In this document: positions 63,001 to 64,000 of the stretch, piece after piece
How the letters are laid out: each line of letters begins with the position of its first letter
How positions within the stretch are numbered: position 1 is the stretch's first letter
NCBI RefSeq assembly: GCF_001613245.1
Contig: NZ_BDBZ01000007.1
Coordinates: 471,308-535,307 of the forward strand
Reading direction: 5' to 3'
DNA from: Nocardia speluncae NBRC 108251
GTDB taxonomy: Bacteria > Actinomycetota > Actinomycetes > Mycobacteriales > Mycobacteriaceae
DNA length: 64,000 bases
The notes under the pieces: generated by a model
Seen by the model: only the letters and a program-made list of their open reading frames with translations
Databases searched by the model: none
Told to the model about the DNA's origin: nothing
Position numbers and translations under genes: made by a program

Positions 63001-64000
63001 CCCGGTGACCACGAGCAGGCCCGCCAGGGTGCTGCCCGCCTTGGCCAGCCGTACCGCGGTGTCGATCGCCGGGCCCGCGGCCACGACGGCCGCGAGCACC
63101 CGGACGGCGTCGGCCAGGTCGGTGCCGGTGACGAGGTCGGCGGTCCACGGTGCCGCGGCCGCAGGATCGTCGACGGCGACGCCGATATCGGCGAGCGCCA
63201 GGGCGGCCAGGGTATCCACCGCGTCGGCGTCCGGATGCAACGACGAGATCAGCAGTACGGGGCCGCGGTCGGCCCGCAATTCCCGGACCAGGTCGAGCAG
63301 GCCGGTACTCGGATCGTGGGCGGTGGTGACGGTGGCGCCGAGTTCCTCGGTACCGGCCACATTGCGCAGCACCACCCGCGCACCGGTACGCCGGGCGGTC
63401 TCGATGAGCGGAACGGCGCAGGGGTCGAGCTCCCACCCGATAGTCACGGTGGCGACCACCGCGCCGTCCGCGAGCAGGTCGGCCCGGTCGGTCCCGGGCA
63501 CCGGCGACGGCGGAGGTTCGTGCCACCGCAGCGCGGCACTGTCCAAACCGATCTCGGATGCGGACGCGGGGATGCGCTCACCGTGCAGCAGGGCATCGGC
63601 AATCTCGAAGACCCGTCCCCGCTGCCATCCCGGCGCCGAGACCTCGACCTCGAGTACTGCCCGGGTATCGCCACGCAGGGCCGCGCCGTCGATGACGACC
63701 ACCCGGACCCGGTCGAGCCGGCGCAGCACCCCCGGGTCCAGTACGAGTGAGCCCGCCTTCGCCAATCCCCGGCCGAGGACGAGTGCGTAGCCCTGCCGGC
63801 CCATATGCGCCGCCTTCGGTATGCCGGCCAGCAGCGTATCGGCGATATCGTCGGCGGTGCCGCCGCCGAGCAGCGTGCCCGCGGCCGCCATGAGCGACCC
63901 GTTTGCGGCTTGTTCGGCGTACTCGTCGACCGGGCCGGCCGCCGCGGTGGTGCCCGCATCCGCGGACGCGGGGTGGCGTTCGGCGCCGGCCTGCGCCGCC
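60082..64000 (-). CDS. CtpI-like P-type cation ATPase, N-terminus outside the window
   Basis: The frame is open to the right edge, so at least 1305 residues are inside and the start is outside (M. tuberculosis CtpI is about 1630 aa). Actuator region SSMTGESVPVLKHVEP; phosphorylation motif CFDKTGTLTLN; hinge MVGDGANDAAAIRMADAGIG; then C-terminal transmembrane helices. The long N-terminal region repeats features of the catalytic half, as in CtpI/CtpF-type giants. It is probably a heavy-metal or divalent cation exporter; its ion is unknown. Confidence 0.88.
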   Translation of the reverse strand, partial: AAQAGAERHPASADAGTTAAAGPVDEYAEQAANGSLMAAAGTLLGGGTADDIADTLLAGIPKAAHMGRQGYALVLGRGLAKAGSLVLDPGVLRRLDRVRVVVIDGAALRGDTRAVLEVEVSAPGWQRGRVFEIADALLHGERIPASASEIGLDSAALRWHEPPPSPVPGTDRADLLADGAVVATVTIGWELDPCAVPLIETARRTGARVVLRNVAGTEELGATVTTAHDPSTGLLDLVRELRADRGPVLLISSLHPDADAVDTLAALALADIGVAVDDPAAAAPWTADLVTGTDLADAVRVLAAVVAAGPAIDTAVRLAKAGSTLAGLLVVTGETGRRGRPGLGRWLAPVDAAGAAAWILCGLAAQRVVRSPAPPPQPLTAWHALDPAIVYARVLRGRRSPTSNPAPNRRRRTAALSHNVVAERLRAPTALLGRLAGAARRELSDPLTPVLAIGAAAAAILGSNVDALLVAGVMSVNALVSGIQRLRAEAAAAALFAEQEQTVRRVVVPKAATANRLEAARTSGRFTAVSAIRLRPGDVLELRAPEVVPADARLLVAEDLEVDESSMTGESVPVLKHVEPVAGAAAERASMLFQGSTVVAGRARAIVVATGPATVANRAISTVSGVAPATGVQGRLRDLTGRVLPLTLAGGAVVTGLSLIRRGPLRGAVADGVAIAVAAVPEGLPLVATMAQLAAARRLSKLGVLVRAPRALEAIGRVDTVCFDKTGTLTLNRLAVVTAVPPDFPPGGNYPAITDPQAAAVVRAAGWACPRPHTGEGHTHATDEAVLTAAAHEPGSGPEPIVIAELPFESCRGYAAAVIADGNGGPGTPARLVLKGAPEVIVPRCRFDSGSGGRTAADALVHDLADRGLRVLAVAQCELGSVEKGARFDQDRIEELATELTITGYVGLADTVRDSARPLLQQLADAHCAVALITGDHPVTARAIARQLGFPADTRVVTGAELAVLDENDRAELAASAQVFARVGPEQKVQVITALQQCGRVVAMVGDGANDAAAIRMADAGIGVTGRGSSPAREAADLVLTGDNLTALLDALVEGRNMWISIRDALTLLLGGNAGEVVFTILGTALGRGGAPVSTRQLLLVNLLTDMFPALAIAVSPPSPSATVAPTATGTGHPDSVLSAPAPSLGRPLVEAIVRRGAATAAAATMAWAIGRWTPGTRRRSATMGLTALVGAQLAQTLLLRHDDPLVVATAVGSAAVLVAVVEIPGISQFFGCTPLGPVAWAGVLTAVTAATALVVLSPAWFTRRTEELIARVEPLPSTSAGAIIDHVHARCQAPPSPAEAARNR

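Noticed and set aside
61754..63790. A 678-codon plus-strand open frame
   Set aside because: Antisense shadow of the P-type ATPase, Ser/Arg/Ala-rich and without any domain.
1..64000. tRNA, rRNA, CRISPR arrays and complete insertion sequences
   Set aside because: None was recognised by eye: no array-like spaced repeats, no intact transposase and no tRNA cloverleaf. This is a limit of reading without a search tool.

Overview
The window reads as chromosome of a high-GC actinomycete, most likely Nocardia or a close relative (Nocardiaceae). This is inferred from strong G/C third-position bias, frequent GTG starts and ATGA/GTGA stop-start overlaps, and mycobacterial-type families: a CadI-like protein, an AfsR/SARP regulator, a CtpI-like P-type ATPase and a methylacyl-CoA racemase homologue. 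No rRNA, tRNA or CRISPR array was seen.

Layout. (1) 1-5.3 kb: the 3' part of a large LuxR-family ATPase regulator, then a compact RiPP locus: a 66-aa precursor with two GNFSSFIE repeats, a radical SAM/SPASM maturase of the cyclophane-forming (FxsB-like) type, and an overlapping MFS exporter. (2) 5.4-15.5 kb, minus strand: catabolic operon A, running amidohydrolase, NIPSNAP protein, SnoaL-like protein, NitT/TauT-type ABC importer, ADP-forming acyl-CoA synthetase, Cys-less thiolase-like protein, DUF35 partner and a TetR regulator. (3) 15.9-24.0 kb: an arsenic island bordered by an integrase remnant. An arsR/arsI(cadI)/MFS/flavoprotein/hydrolase arm converges on an arsR/acr3/arsC/arsC/aquaporin arm. 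Several genes in the second arm carry frameshifts, one of them at a perfect 38-bp palindrome. (4) 24.6-29.9 kb: a YHS-domain protein, a SARP regulator, a deleted methyltransferase and an APH(3'')-type aminoglycoside kinase. (5) 29.98-32.5 kb: a sulfide/persulfide operon (CstB-like dioxygenase-rhodanese, an unlisted 55-aa Cys-rich protein, a TauE exporter) behind two tandem CsoR/CstR-type operators. (6) 32.8-36.5 kb: membrane protein/TetR pair, a secreted protein, and an MFS exporter next to a TetR remnant. (7) 36.5-50.4 kb: catabolic operon set B, with YciI, FAD dehydrogenase, DUF35 and a Cys-less thiolase divergent from ADP-forming acyl-CoA synthetase, MaoC, acyl-CoA dehydrogenase, TRAP transporter, nitroreductase and racemase/CoA-transferase, then a convergent GntR regulator. 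(8) 50.7-53.0 kb: a VapBC module followed by a run of gene fragments. (9) 53.2-64 kb: a tandem ABM-like protein, a 1261-aa SF1 helicase, a DMT transporter, an AI-2E transporter scrap, a small membrane protein and a CtpI-like ATPase that runs off the right edge.

How the genes work together. Clusters A and B repeat one logic: import (ABC or TRAP), CoA activation by an ADP-forming synthetase, then processing by a thiolase-like/DUF35 pair in which the thiolase lacks its nucleophilic cysteine. By analogy with the Ltp2/ChsH2-DUF35 retro-aldolase of sterol side-chain breakdown, these pairs are more likely aldolases than thiolases. The substrates cannot be read from the sequence. The least expected items are the two-repeat cyclophane RiPP locus, the persulfide operon with its small Cys-rich protein, the palindrome-linked decay of the ars genes, the block of fragments at 51.4-52.7 kb and the lone SF1 helicase.
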